From: DASSUW01 sp963759375 | GTDB taxonomy: Bacteria > Actinomycetota > Thermoleophilia > Solirubrobacterales > Solirubrobacteraceae | DNA: 64,000 nt | Assembly (NCBI GenBank): GCA_963759375.1 | Contig: CAVWYY010000008.1 | Coordinates: 496,001 to 560,000 of the forward strand | Direction: 5' to 3' | Part shown: positions 56,767-64,000 of the stretch, piece by piece | Position numbering within the stretch: the first letter of the stretch is position 1 | How the letters are laid out: every line of letters starts with the position of its first letter | The notes under the pieces: model-generated | Databases searched by the model: none | The model's input: only the letters and a program-made list of their open reading frames with translations | What the model was told of the DNA's origin: nothing | Program-made: the position numbers and the translations under genes

Positions 56767-57671
56767 GCGAGATCGGCCTCGGGCTGGCCGCGCTGGGCCG
56801 CCCCGCCTACATCAACCTCGGCCACGCCGATGACCTCGGCGAGGACCGCAGCCCGGACGGATTGCGGGCCCAGACGCACACGGTGCTCGACCACGCGTAC
56901 GCGGCCGGGGTGCGGTACTTCGACGCGGCGCGGTCGTACGGCCTGGCCGAGGAGTTCCTGGGCGGCTGGCTGCGCGAGCGCGATCCCGACGGCGTGTTCA
57001 TCGCCTCCAAGTGGGGCTACACGTACACGGCCGGCTGGCGCATCGACGTCGAGGACCACGAGATCAAGGACCTCACCGCCGGCCAGCTGCGGCGCCAGCT
57101 CGCCGAGACGCGCGAGCACCTGGGCTCGTGGCTGCGGCTCTACCAGATCCACTCGGCGACGATCGAGAGCGGCGTGCTCGAGGACGCCGAGGTGCTGGGC
57201 GAGCTGGCCGCGCTGCGCGAGACCGGCGTGCAGATCGGACTGACCGCCACCGGCACGCGGCAGTCCGACACGATCGACGCGGCGATCGCCACCGGGGCGT
57301 TCGACGCCGTGCAGGCGACGTGGAACCTGCACGAGCGCACGGCCGGCGACGCGCTCGCCCGCGCGAACGCCGCCGGCATGCGGGTGATCGTCAAGGAGGC
57401 GGTCGCCAACGGCCGGCTCACCGACCGGGCGGCGCCGCCGGCGCTGGCGGCCGTGGCGCACGCGCACGGGGTGGGCGCCGATGCCGTCGCGCTGGCCGCC
57501 GCGCTCGCACAGCCGTGGTCCGACGTCGTCCTCAGCGGCGCGTCGACGGCCGCGATGCTCGACAGCAACCTCGCGGCCCGGGACATCGACCTCGACCCGG
57601 GCGCGCTCGCCGAGCTCGCGGAGCCCGCCGACCGCTACTGGGAGACCCGCTCAGGGCTCAGCTGGAACTAG
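56763..57671 (+). CDS. Aldo/keto reductase family protein
   Basis: A 302-residue AKR-fold protein. It starts IGLGLAALGRPAYINLG and has YFDAARSYGLAEEFLGGWL with the catalytic Asp and Tyr, Lys in IASKWGYTYTAGW, His in YQIHSATIES, and a closing NADP region SGASTAAMLDSN. It is the subgroup often paired with oxidoreductases of unknown substrate. ATG 56763 overlaps the patatin stop by 4 bases. The 3' end overlaps the convergent small gene by 14 bases. Confidence 0.9.
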   Translation: MSEIGLGLAALGRPAYINLGHADDLGEDRSPDGLRAQTHTVLDHAYAAGVRYFDAARSYGLAEEFLGGWLRERDPDGVFIASKWGYTYTAGWRIDVEDHEIKDLTAGQLRRQLAETREHLGSWLRLYQIHSATIESGVLEDAEVLGELAALRETGVQIGLTATGTRQSDTIDAAIATGAFDAVQATWNLHERTAGDALARANAAGMRVIVKEAVANGRLTDRAAPPALAAVAHAHGVGADAVALAAALAQPWSDVVLSGASTAAMLDSNLAARDIDLDPGALAELAEPADRYWETRSGLSWN

Positions 57672-57927
57672 GATCCCGCTCGATCCCCTCGGAGAAGCGC
57701 CGCTCGACGAGCTTCTCGGGATCGTCGGGGAGCTGCTCCTGGCCCTCGGCGAAGCTGCCCTTCTCCTCCAGGTCAGACTCGGGGCCCTGGCGGATGCCGC
57801 GGGCGAAATCGGGCTCGAGCTGCTCCTCGGGCGTGTCGGGCTTGTGGTCGGCGCCCTCCTCGAAACCGGACTCCACCTGCTCCGGCTTGGCGGGGCGCTC
57901 GTGCGGGGGGATGCGTTCGTCGGCCAT
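57658..57927 (-). CDS. Small acidic repeat protein of unknown function
   Basis: An 89-residue, very acidic, probably disordered protein. It contains four copies of a short motif F-[EAS]-[ER]-G (GFEEG, DFARG, SFAEG, RFSEG) spaced by about 15-25 residues, with Pro-Glu-rich linkers (PDTPEEQLEPD, LPDDPEKLVER). There are no cysteines or membrane spans. ATG 57927 is 17 bp before the epimerase stop and the codon pattern is convincing. I recall similar short proteins in related actinobacteria but know no function. A linear binding motif repeated four times would fit. Confidence 0.75.
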   Translation of the reverse strand: MADERIPPHERPAKPEQVESGFEEGADHKPDTPEEQLEPDFARGIRQGPESDLEEKGSFAEGQEQLPDDPEKLVERRFSEGIERDPSSS

Positions 57928-57944
57928 GTCAATGGCCTACCCGG

Positions 57945-58949
57945 TCAGCTCGGCGGCCACGCGGGGAGGGGTCGCTTGACCAACCCCTCGTCGAGCGCCC
58001 ACTGCACCGTGCGCGCGAACGTGTCGCGCACCGGCGTGTACTCGAATCCCAGCTCCCGCGCGGCCTTGGAGCCGTCGTAGCGATGGCCGTGCAGGAGCGT
58101 CCTGACCATCGCCCGGCAGAACGGCGGGTGCTTGCGCGCCAGCTTGAAGCCGCCCTCCGCGACGGCCGCGATCCCGGACGCGACGGCGGGCGGAAGGAAG
58201 CGCGGACTTTCCCTCACACCGGTCATGCCCGCGACCATCTCCAGCGCCTCGTCCGCGGTGAGCGTGACGCCGTTGAGCACGTAGCGCTCGCCGGGCACGC
58301 CCTTGTCGGCGGCCAGCAGGTGGCCGCGGACGCAGTCGCGGATGTCGACGATGCTGATGTTCGTGTGCACGAACGCCCGCAGGCTGCCGTTGAGGTAGGC
58401 GATCATGATCCGCCCGGTGCCGCCGGCCCGGCCGGGCCCCTGGACCGAGGACGGGTTCACCGACACGACCTGCACGCCGGCGGGCCCGGCGGCCGCGAGC
58501 GCCGCCACCTCGCCCTCGTGCTTGGAGCGCTCGTAGACCGACATGTACGAGCCGCGGTGCGGCGAGTCCTCGTTGCCGACCGTGCCGCGCTCCTCGCCCA
58601 GCGATGCCGCCGACGAGGTGAGCACCAGCCGCTCGATGCCGGCCCGGCCCGTTGCGCGCACCGCCGTCTCGGCGCCGCGCACGTTGACGTGGATCATCTC
58701 CACGGGGTCGCCGGGACACATCGTGTTGATCCCGGCGACGTGGTAGACGATGTCGCAGCCCTGCATGCCGGCCACGAGCGCGTCCTCGTCGAGCGTGTGG
58801 CCGCGCACCACCTGCGCGCCGGCGGCGGACAGCTTGCCGGCCGCCGCGTCCGAGCGGGCGAGCGCCACCACCTCGTCGCCGCGCTCGCGCAGCCCGGCGA
58901 GCAGCGCGCCGCCCACGAACCCGCTCCCGCCGGTCAGGAACGCCTTCAT
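57945..58949 (-). CDS. NAD-dependent epimerase/dehydratase (extended SDR)
   Basis: A 334-residue extended short-chain dehydrogenase. It has the Rossmann motif GGSGFVGGALLAGL (about 7-20), VYHVAGIN, catalytic Ser-Ser-Ala in LTSSAASLG and YERSK as the YxxxK pair. It resembles the dihydroflavonol-reductase-like group (hopanoid-associated sugar epimerase HpnA and relatives), but no hopanoid genes are present here. ATG 58949 overlaps the pgsA stop (ATGA). Confidence 0.9.
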   Translation of the reverse strand: MKAFLTGGSGFVGGALLAGLRERGDEVVALARSDAAAGKLSAAGAQVVRGHTLDEDALVAGMQGCDIVYHVAGINTMCPGDPVEMIHVNVRGAETAVRATGRAGIERLVLTSSAASLGEERGTVGNEDSPHRGSYMSVYERSKHEGEVAALAAAGPAGVQVVSVNPSSVQGPGRAGGTGRIMIAYLNGSLRAFVHTNISIVDIRDCVRGHLLAADKGVPGERYVLNGVTLTADEALEMVAGMTGVRESPRFLPPAVASGIAAVAEGGFKLARKHPPFCRAMVRTLLHGHRYDGSKAARELGFEYTPVRDTFARTVQWALDEGLVKRPLPAWPPS

Positions 58950-59494
58950 CGCTCGCGCAGAGAGTCGGCGAAGCTGCGGAAGTAGTCGACCGCCGAGGCG
59001 ACCGTGATCGCGGCGGCGAGGAGCATGACCCACTCGTCGAGGTACGCGCCGCCGATCTCGTCACCCGGCCGCAGGATCGCGAGCAGGATCGCCAGGAACT
59101 GGATCGCGGTCTTCAGCCGGCCGAGCATCGACGCCTGCATGACCGTGCCGCCCGCGGCGATCACGCCGCGCAGGCCGAGCACCATGATCTCGCGGCCGAT
59201 GATGATGATCGCCACCCACGGCGAGGCCCGCTCGACCGCCACGAGCCCGATCAGCACGCCGGTGACGAGCAGCTTGTCCGCCGTCGTGTCGAGGAACGAG
59301 CCGAGCTTGGTCGTGACCTCCCAGCGGCGGGCCAGGTAGCCGTCGATCCAGTCGGTCGCCGCGGCCACGGCGAACAGCAGCGCCGTCAGGCCGCGGTCGA
59401 CGTCCTCCATCAACATGGCCATGATCACCGGCGTCAGGAAGATCCGCAGCGACGTGCTGGCCGCGAGGAACCGCGCAGAGCGGATCCTGCTCAT
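58946..59494 (-). CDS. pgsA: CDP-diacylglycerol--glycerol-3-phosphate 3-phosphatidyltransferase
   Basis: A 182-residue membrane enzyme with the CDP-alcohol transferase signature in TDWIDGYLARRW...GSFLDTTADKLL (about 47-74) and the PgsA-like N-terminus SLRIFLTPVIMAML. It makes phosphatidylglycerophosphate, the first committed step to phosphatidylglycerol and cardiolipin. ATG 59494 follows GGGGGAG. It is translationally coupled to the downstream epimerase. Confidence 0.92.
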   Translation of the reverse strand: MSRIRSARFLAASTSLRIFLTPVIMAMLMEDVDRGLTALLFAVAAATDWIDGYLARRWEVTTKLGSFLDTTADKLLVTGVLIGLVAVERASPWVAIIIIGREIMVLGLRGVIAAGGTVMQASMLGRLKTAIQFLAILLAILRPGDEIGGAYLDEWVMLLAAAITVASAVDYFRSFADSLRER

Positions 59495-59526
59495 GCTCGC
59501 AACTCCCCCCACGTGTGGACGCGACT

Positions 59527-61200
59527 CTAGCGGCCCAGTGCGCGGGCGGCTGCATCTCGCGCCTCGGCGAGCGAGACCGCGCGCAGCGCGTCCTTGACCT
59601 CGGCGATGCGGCTCGCCGCCATGCTCAGCTCGGACACTCCGAGGCCGGCGAGCACGACGGCCGCGTCCGGGTCGCCGGCGAGCTCGCCGCAGACGCCGAC
59701 CCAGCGCCCGTGCGCGGCAGCCGCCTTCGCGGTGTCGCCGATCAGCCGCAGGACGGCGGGGCGCAGGCCGTCGAGCAGCCCGGCCAGGCGCTCGTTCCCG
59801 CGCTCGGCCGCCATCGTGTACTGCGTCAGGTCGTTCGTGCCGACCGAGAAGAAGTCGACCTCGGCGGCGAACGCGTCGGCCAGCAGCGCCACGGCCGGGA
59901 CCTCGACCATCACGCCGACCTCGATCGCCGGCGCGCCCAGCGCCTCCCGCTCGGCCTCGAGCAGCGCCCGCGCGGCGCGGTACTCGTCGAGCGTGGCGAC
60001 CATCGGGAACATCACCTTGACCGCCGGGTGGTCCTTGGCGACCGCGACGATCGCCCGCAGCTGGGCGCGCAGGAGCTCCTCGTTGGCCAGCCCGAGCCGG
60101 ATCCCCCGCACCCCGAGGAACGGGTTCTCCTCCGGCGGCTGGCGTAGGAACGGGAGCGGCTTGTCGGCTCCGGCGTCGAGCGTGCGGACGACCACCGGGC
60201 GGCCGTCGAGCGCCTCCGCGATCTCCGTGTAGACCGCGCGCTGCTCCTCCTCGGACGGCGCGTCGTCGCGGTCCAGGAACAGGAACTCGGTGCGCAGCAG
60301 GCCGACGCCGTCGGCCCCCAGCTCCACCGCGGCGGCCGCCTCGGCGGCCGAGCCGAGGTTCGCCGCCACCTCCAGCGTCTCGCCGTCAGTCGTGCGCGCG
60401 GGCTCGCGCGCGCGCACACGCGCGCGTGCGACCCGCTCGTGCGCCTCCGCGCGCGCCCGCTCGCGCTCGGCCACGGTGTCCGCGGACGGGTCGACCTCGA
60501 CGGTCCCCGCGTCGCCGTCGACGACCAGCAGCGTCCCGTCGGGCACGGCGAGGATCGCGTCGCCGAGCCCGACCACCGCCGGGATGGCCAGCGCCCGCGC
60601 GAGGATGGCGGCGTGCGAGGTGGCGCCGCCGCGCGCCACGGCCAGGCCGCGCACGAGCTCGCGGTCGAGCCCCGCGGCGTCGCCCGGCGTGAGGTCGGCG
60701 GCGACGAGGATGCCCTCCGCGGTGAGCGCCGCCGGCCCGGGCGCGCCGGTCAGGTGCCGCAGCACCCGCCCGCCCACGTCCTCGACGTCGACCGCCCGCT
60801 CCTGCAGATACGGGTCGTCGAGCGCCCGGTAGCCGTCCGCGGTCGCCCGCGCCGCCTCCGCCCACGCCGCGGCCGCGCTCTTGCCCGCGTCGACGGCCTC
60901 CTTGGCCGGGCCGAGCAGCGCGGTGTCGTCGAGCAGCAGCAGGTGCGCGTCGAAGATCGCCGCCTCGGCCTCGCCGGCCTGCCGGGCGATCTGCGCCCGC
61001 GCGGCGACGACGTCCCCCCGCGCCGCCTCGCGGGCCGCCTCCAACCGCCCCCACTCCGTAAGGGGGTCTGACCCCCTTACGGCGGCGTCGTCTGAAACGT
61101 CCGCGTTTTCCAGGGCAAACGAAGTAAGGGGGTCTGACCCCCCTGAGGTTCTGGCGGGCGCGATGGCGATGCCGGACGAGGCGGGCACGCCCTTCAGCAC
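59527..61200 (-). CDS. Enzyme I (phosphoenolpyruvate-protein phosphotransferase) module
   Basis: A 557-residue intact frame covering a whole PTS enzyme I. It has the phospho-His region GGATSHAAILARALAIP, GVGLLRTEFLFLDRD, the PEP-binding GVMVEVPAVALLAD, FSVGTNDLTQYTMA and the C-terminal GVCGELAGDP. It takes phosphate from PEP and passes it to HPr. In the likely original gene it is the third domain of a DhaM-HPr-EI fusion; the fusion frame is broken just upstream (about 61285). GTG 61200 has GGAAGG before it, so separate translation is possible. An 86-bp palindromic repeat element lies in frame near its N-terminus, adding about 28 residues (GSDPLTSF and GSDPLTEW). Confidence 0.9.
   Translation of the reverse strand: MLKGVPASSGIAIAPARTSGGSDPLTSFALENADVSDDAAVRGSDPLTEWGRLEAAREAARGDVVAARAQIARQAGEAEAAIFDAHLLLLDDTALLGPAKEAVDAGKSAAAAWAEAARATADGYRALDDPYLQERAVDVEDVGGRVLRHLTGAPGPAALTAEGILVAADLTPGDAAGLDRELVRGLAVARGGATSHAAILARALAIPAVVGLGDAILAVPDGTLLVVDGDAGTVEVDPSADTVAERERARAEAHERVARARVRAREPARTTDGETLEVAANLGSAAEAAAAVELGADGVGLLRTEFLFLDRDDAPSEEEQRAVYTEIAEALDGRPVVVRTLDAGADKPLPFLRQPPEENPFLGVRGIRLGLANEELLRAQLRAIVAVAKDHPAVKVMFPMVATLDEYRAARALLEAEREALGAPAIEVGVMVEVPAVALLADAFAAEVDFFSVGTNDLTQYTMAAERGNERLAGLLDGLRPAVLRLIGDTAKAAAAHGRWVGVCGELAGDPDAAVVLAGLGVSELSMAASRIAEVKDALRAVSLAEARDAAARALGR
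61058..61143. repeat. Palindromic element inserted in the enzyme I coding region
   Basis: Two copies of a palindrome built from GTAAGGGGGTC and its complement (61058-61080, perfect 11-bp arms around one base; 61124-61143, shorter arms) flank about 43 bp that include the stem AAACG-TCCG-CGTTT. The base composition (long G and C runs, TTTTCC) is unlike the surrounding codons. It is read through in frame. Confidence 0.72.
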
Positions 61201-61980
61201 GCCTTCCGGAGCGTCGGCCGGCGGCGCGGGCTCGGCCGGCGTGGGCGGGGCGGCGGCGCCGTCGTCGTCGCCGAAGTTGTCGGAGGCCAGCGTCGCGCAG
61301 CGCGGCCAGCGCGGCGTCGGCCTGCGGGCCGGCCGCCTGGACGACGATCGCGTCGCCCTGGCGGACGCCGAGCGTGATCAGCGCGGACAGGCTGCGCGCG
61401 TCGGCGGGGCCGCGGCCGGTGGTCTCGTCGGCCACCGTGACCGCGGCGTCGAAGCGCGACGGCGGTCTCGACGAAGCGGGCGGCCGGCCGCGCGTGCAGG
61501 CCGAGCTTGTTCGGCACCTCGAGGCGCAGCTCCGAGCCGCCCGAGGCGTCGACCGTCGCTGCCGCGGGCGCGGCCGCCTCGACGCCGAGCTGGGACGCCT
61601 TCATCCCGAGCGCGGCGCGTGCCTCGGTCGCCACCTCCTCGAGCGACGCGCCGGTGCGCGCCCGCGCCGCCGCCGCCACCGCGCCCTCCACGAGCGGCGC
61701 CTCGCACAGCAGCACCTCGGTGTCCGTCACCATCTCGGCCGCCATCTCGGCGCTCATCACCGCGCTGCCGAGGTCCATGAGCACGATCACGCCGTCGGGT
61801 GACTTCGCGCGCTCGATCGCCTCCATCACGACGCACCATGTCGGTCCCGATCTCGCCCGGCGGGTCGGCCATCCCGCCGGCGGCCTCGATCGCCACGTCC
61901 TCCCCGCCCATCTGCCGCGCCAGCTCCACCACACCGTCCGCCAGGCGGGCGCTGTGGGAGACGATGACGAGGCCGACCAC
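61201..61980 (-). pseudogene. dhaM: DhaM-HPr domains of a PTS dihydroxyacetone kinase phosphotransfer protein, frameshifted
   Basis: GTG 61980 shares a base with the glpC stop (TAGTG). The EIIA-Dha domain starts LVIVSHSARLADGVVELA with the active His and continues in a second frame at VMEAIERAKSPDGVIVLMDLGSA. The HPr domain has the phospho-His in KLGLHARPAARFVE and continues in a third frame at FDAAVTVADETTGRGPADARS. Removing one base near 61831, one near 61459 and one near 61285 restores a single frame into enzyme I (about 817 residues). In E. coli such a DhaM passes phosphate from PEP to the DhaL-bound ADP for dihydroxyacetone phosphorylation. dhaK and dhaL are not in the window. Confidence 0.82.
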
Positions 61981-63203
61981 TACAGGCCGGCCGCGCGGTG
62001 CAGGATCTCGATCGGGTGCACCGACTTGACGCCGGTGGCCTCCTCGATGTGCCAGCGGCACGTCTCCGAGTCGCACACCGCGAGCTCGGGCGTCGCGTCG
62101 GCGATCTGGTCGAACAGCGGCCGCCCGACGTCCATCGCGATCCCGTACTTCTCCTGCTTGAGCCCGTAGGTGCCGGCCACACCGCAGCACACCGCGTCGT
62201 TCTCGATCACCCGCAGCTCCGGCACCAGCGCCATCAGGTCGAGCGCCGGCTTGCCGATCCCGTGCCCCTGCTGCTGGCACGGCGCGTGGTAGGTCACCGT
62301 GATCGGCAGCGGCTTGAAGTCGGTCCGCAGCTCGCCGCGATCGTGCAGCATCAGCAGGTACTCGCAGATGTCGTAGATGCCGTCGCTGACCACGCGCAGG
62401 TCGGCGTCGCCCTCCAGCCCGAGGATCTCGCGCGCCTCGCGCTTGAGCATCAGCGTGCAGGACGTCGAGGTGCCGACGATGTCCACCCCGTCGCGGGCCG
62501 ACGGCGACAGCGTCTTGGCCATCCGCCGCGTGTACTTGCGCGCGAGGTCGAACATGCCGTTGGACTGCGCCGGCAGGCCGCAGCACAGCTGGCCCTTCGG
62601 GACGTCGACCTGGCAGCCGGTCCACTCGAGCAGCTGCACGGTCATCTCGCCGGTGTGCGGCTCCGACCAGTTCGCGCCGCAGCCGTGGAAGTAGGCCACG
62701 CGGCGCTTGCCGGGCGGCGAGTGGTGCTTCTTCGCCCAGCGCTGGAACGTGCGGCCGGGATAGGACGGCAGCGCCGCCTCGCGATGCAGCCCGACGAGCT
62801 TCTCACCGAGCGCCCGCGTCGCGCCGTGGTGCAGCGTCACGTTGACCAGCGGCGCCAGCGGCGTCGACAGGCGGCCGACCACGTCGGGCCGGGCGAGCAG
62901 CCGGTCGCGCAGCTTGAAGCCGGTGCGCTCGCGCATCTTGGCCCGCGCCTGGGTGTTGATCTCGGCGATGTGCACGCCCTGCGGGCAGACCTGCGTGCAC
63001 ACGCCGCAGCCCGAGCAGTAGTCGAGCGAGTGGTCGGCCGAAGTCTCGTCCGACACCCGGAAGCGTTCGGCCTGCGGCCCCACGTACTTCGGTCCCGGGA
63101 ACAACGGCGTGACGTTGGAGACCGGGCAGTACGTCTCGCAGATCGTGCACTTGACGCAGTGGTCGAGCGAGTCGCGCATGAGATCGCCGAGCACGTCGGT
63201 CAT
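61980..63203 (-). CDS. glpC: Anaerobic glycerol-3-phosphate dehydrogenase subunit C
   Basis: A 407-residue iron-sulfur protein. Two 4Fe-4S ferredoxin motifs lie near the N-terminus (CVKCTICETYCP and CSGCGVCTQVCP), followed by two CCG domains (GQLCCGLPAQSNG and DAVCCGVAGTYG). It anchors GlpAB to the membrane and passes electrons to menaquinone. ATG 63203 overlaps the glpB stop (ATGA). Together with glpB and the DhaM gene it indicates glycerol or dihydroxyacetone use. Confidence 0.93.
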   Translation of the reverse strand: MTDVLGDLMRDSLDHCVKCTICETYCPVSNVTPLFPGPKYVGPQAERFRVSDETSADHSLDYCSGCGVCTQVCPQGVHIAEINTQARAKMRERTGFKLRDRLLARPDVVGRLSTPLAPLVNVTLHHGATRALGEKLVGLHREAALPSYPGRTFQRWAKKHHSPPGKRRVAYFHGCGANWSEPHTGEMTVQLLEWTGCQVDVPKGQLCCGLPAQSNGMFDLARKYTRRMAKTLSPSARDGVDIVGTSTSCTLMLKREAREILGLEGDADLRVVSDGIYDICEYLLMLHDRGELRTDFKPLPITVTYHAPCQQQGHGIGKPALDLMALVPELRVIENDAVCCGVAGTYGLKQEKYGIAMDVGRPLFDQIADATPELAVCDSETCRWHIEEATGVKSVHPIEILHRAAGL

Positions 63204-64000
63204 CGCGACGCCCCCGCCGGCTCGGACGGCACCGCCGAGCCGAGGATCACCTCGGCCGCCCGGTGGCCGGTCGCCAGGCTGATCCCGTCGCCCGACTTCT
63301 CCTTCCACGGCTGCGCGCCGGCCAGCGTCGCGCCCGCCACGAGGACGTTCTCGTGGCCCTCGGGTCGCAGCGAGCCGTCGACCGCGACGCCCGCGCGCGC
63401 CATCGGCTGCTCGGCGAAGTACTCCGGCCGGAACCGCTCGCCCTCCGGCACGCCGGACACGGGCAGCCCGAGCGCCACCTCGCGCGCCTGCCAGCGCGAG
63501 TCGAGCTCGATGCCACCGGACGCGAAACCGCCGGTCGCCAGCACGACCCAGTCGCAGCGATGCACGACGTCGCGCAGGCCGACCCCCACGTGCAGCGCGG
63601 TGACCCGCGCGTCGCGGCGCTCGGCGCCGCCGACCACGGCGTTGAGGATCACGCGGCCGCCCGCCCGCCGCAACCGCTCGCGCAGCACGGCGGCGACGCG
63701 CATGCCGGGCACCGACGGCGGCAGCGTCGGCACCTCGAACACCGGCCGCGCCAGACGCTCCTGCAGCTCGCTCCACGCGGTGCGCGCGTCGGCGATCCCC
63801 AGCACCGCCGGGAACGCGACGCGCTCGTCCGCGCCGAGCCGGGACACCACCTGGGACGCGACCTCGGCGCGGAACGCGCCGTCGTCGAACGCCCGCGCGA
63901 AGCCGAGCGAGTTGACGTCGGCGCGGCCCTCGGGCACGAGGTCGAGCTCGACCGCGCGCGCCGCGATGCCCGCGCGCGCCAGGTTGTCGGCGAGCAGCGG
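63200..64000 (-). CDS. glpB: Anaerobic glycerol-3-phosphate dehydrogenase subunit B, partial
   Basis: The frame is open to the window edge, so the N-terminus with the FAD motif is outside. The 266 visible residues match GlpB: VLGIADARTAWSEL, EVPTLPPSVPGMRV, DWVVLATGGFASGGIELDS and the C-terminal VLVAGATLAGAQPWKEKSGDG. GlpB works with GlpA and GlpC to oxidise glycerol-3-phosphate to dihydroxyacetone phosphate at the membrane. glpA and probably glpF/glpK or dhaKL are expected upstream, beyond 64000. Confidence 0.9.
   Translation of the reverse strand, partial: PLLADNLARAGIAARAVELDLVPEGRADVNSLGFARAFDDGAFRAEVASQVVSRLGADERVAFPAVLGIADARTAWSELQERLARPVFEVPTLPPSVPGMRVAAVLRERLRRAGGRVILNAVVGGAERRDARVTALHVGVGLRDVVHRCDWVVLATGGFASGGIELDSRWQAREVALGLPVSGVPEGERFRPEYFAEQPMARAGVAVDGSLRPEGHENVLVAGATLAGAQPWKEKSGDGISLATGHRAAEVILGSAVPSEPAGASR

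Overview
The window is about 72% GC, has GTG, TTG and ATG starts, tightly overlapping operons (many ATGA or GTGA junctions) and no tRNA or rRNA genes. Gene content and sequence style suggest a high-GC actinobacterium, most likely of the class Thermoleophilia (Solirubrobacterales-like). This is inferred from remembered family resemblance, not from a search. It looks like ordinary chromosome: there is no phage, transposase or CRISPR array, but there are several families of short palindromic intergenic repeats.

Layout. 1-2.9 kb: 3' end of an MFS exporter fused to a winged-helix domain, an inverted-repeat element, an AbrB-family membrane protein and a LacI regulator. 3.1-11.0 kb: an L-arabinose operon (lipoprotein binding protein, permease, ATPase, araB, araD, araA, exported mutarotase) behind two LacI-type operators. 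11.1-14.6 kb: trpS with a leader peptide carrying tandem Trp codons and attenuator-like RNA, the tmRNA gene ssrA, and a flavin disulfide oxidoreductase. 14.6-17.9 kb: a PAS-GGDEF-HD-GYP cyclic-di-GMP protein bracketed by four copies of a 108-114 bp palindromic repeat. 17.9-22.2 kb: EamA transporter, LysR, a 31-residue upstream ORF coupled to a quinone oxidoreductase, a YjbR protein, smpB and a DUF4395 protein. 22.2-28.2 kb: rnr, ctpA, ftsX (frameshifted), ftsE and an M16 peptidase. 28.4-32.0 kb: secreted 5'-nucleotidase, hydrolase, GntR. 32.0-36.2 kb: nadA, nadC, a tocopherol-cyclase-like protein and prfB with its programmed frameshift. 36.2-44.3 kb: alcohol dehydrogenase, LysR, a broken GGDEF-HD-GYP gene, secA, hpf and an EAL-HDOD protein. 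44.2-49.4 kb: TetR-aldo/keto reductase pair, methyltransferase, comF, CtaG and a CDP-alcohol phosphotransferase, with two related inverted-repeat elements. 49.4-57.7 kb: UDPGP-family uridylyltransferase, a divergent short S-adenosylhomocysteine-hydrolase paralogue, a PLP decarboxylase, then MerR-ahcY-LURP-one and a patatin/reductase pair. 57.7-64.0 kb: epimerase, pgsA, and the end of a glycerol operon, glpB-glpC followed by a DhaM-HPr-EI phosphotransferase whose frame is broken three times.

How the parts fit. Arabinose is imported by a CUT2-type transporter, mutarotated outside the membrane and converted by AraA, AraB and AraD to xylulose-5-phosphate. ssrA and smpB, the two parts of trans-translation, lie 8 kb apart, and rnr, which degrades tmRNA-tagged messages in other bacteria, follows. 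Three cyclic-di-GMP-related proteins (one probably dead) point to active second-messenger signalling. The methyl cycle is represented by ahcY under what looks like a MerR-type promoter with a 19-bp spacer.

The least ordinary items are the trpS attenuator, the SAH-hydrolase paralogue lacking the usual catalytic Lys/Asp motif, repeat elements with compensatory changes in their terminal stems, a palindromic element translated in frame inside enzyme I, and five single-base insertions that break otherwise intact genes. The insertions are more probably sequence errors than biology.
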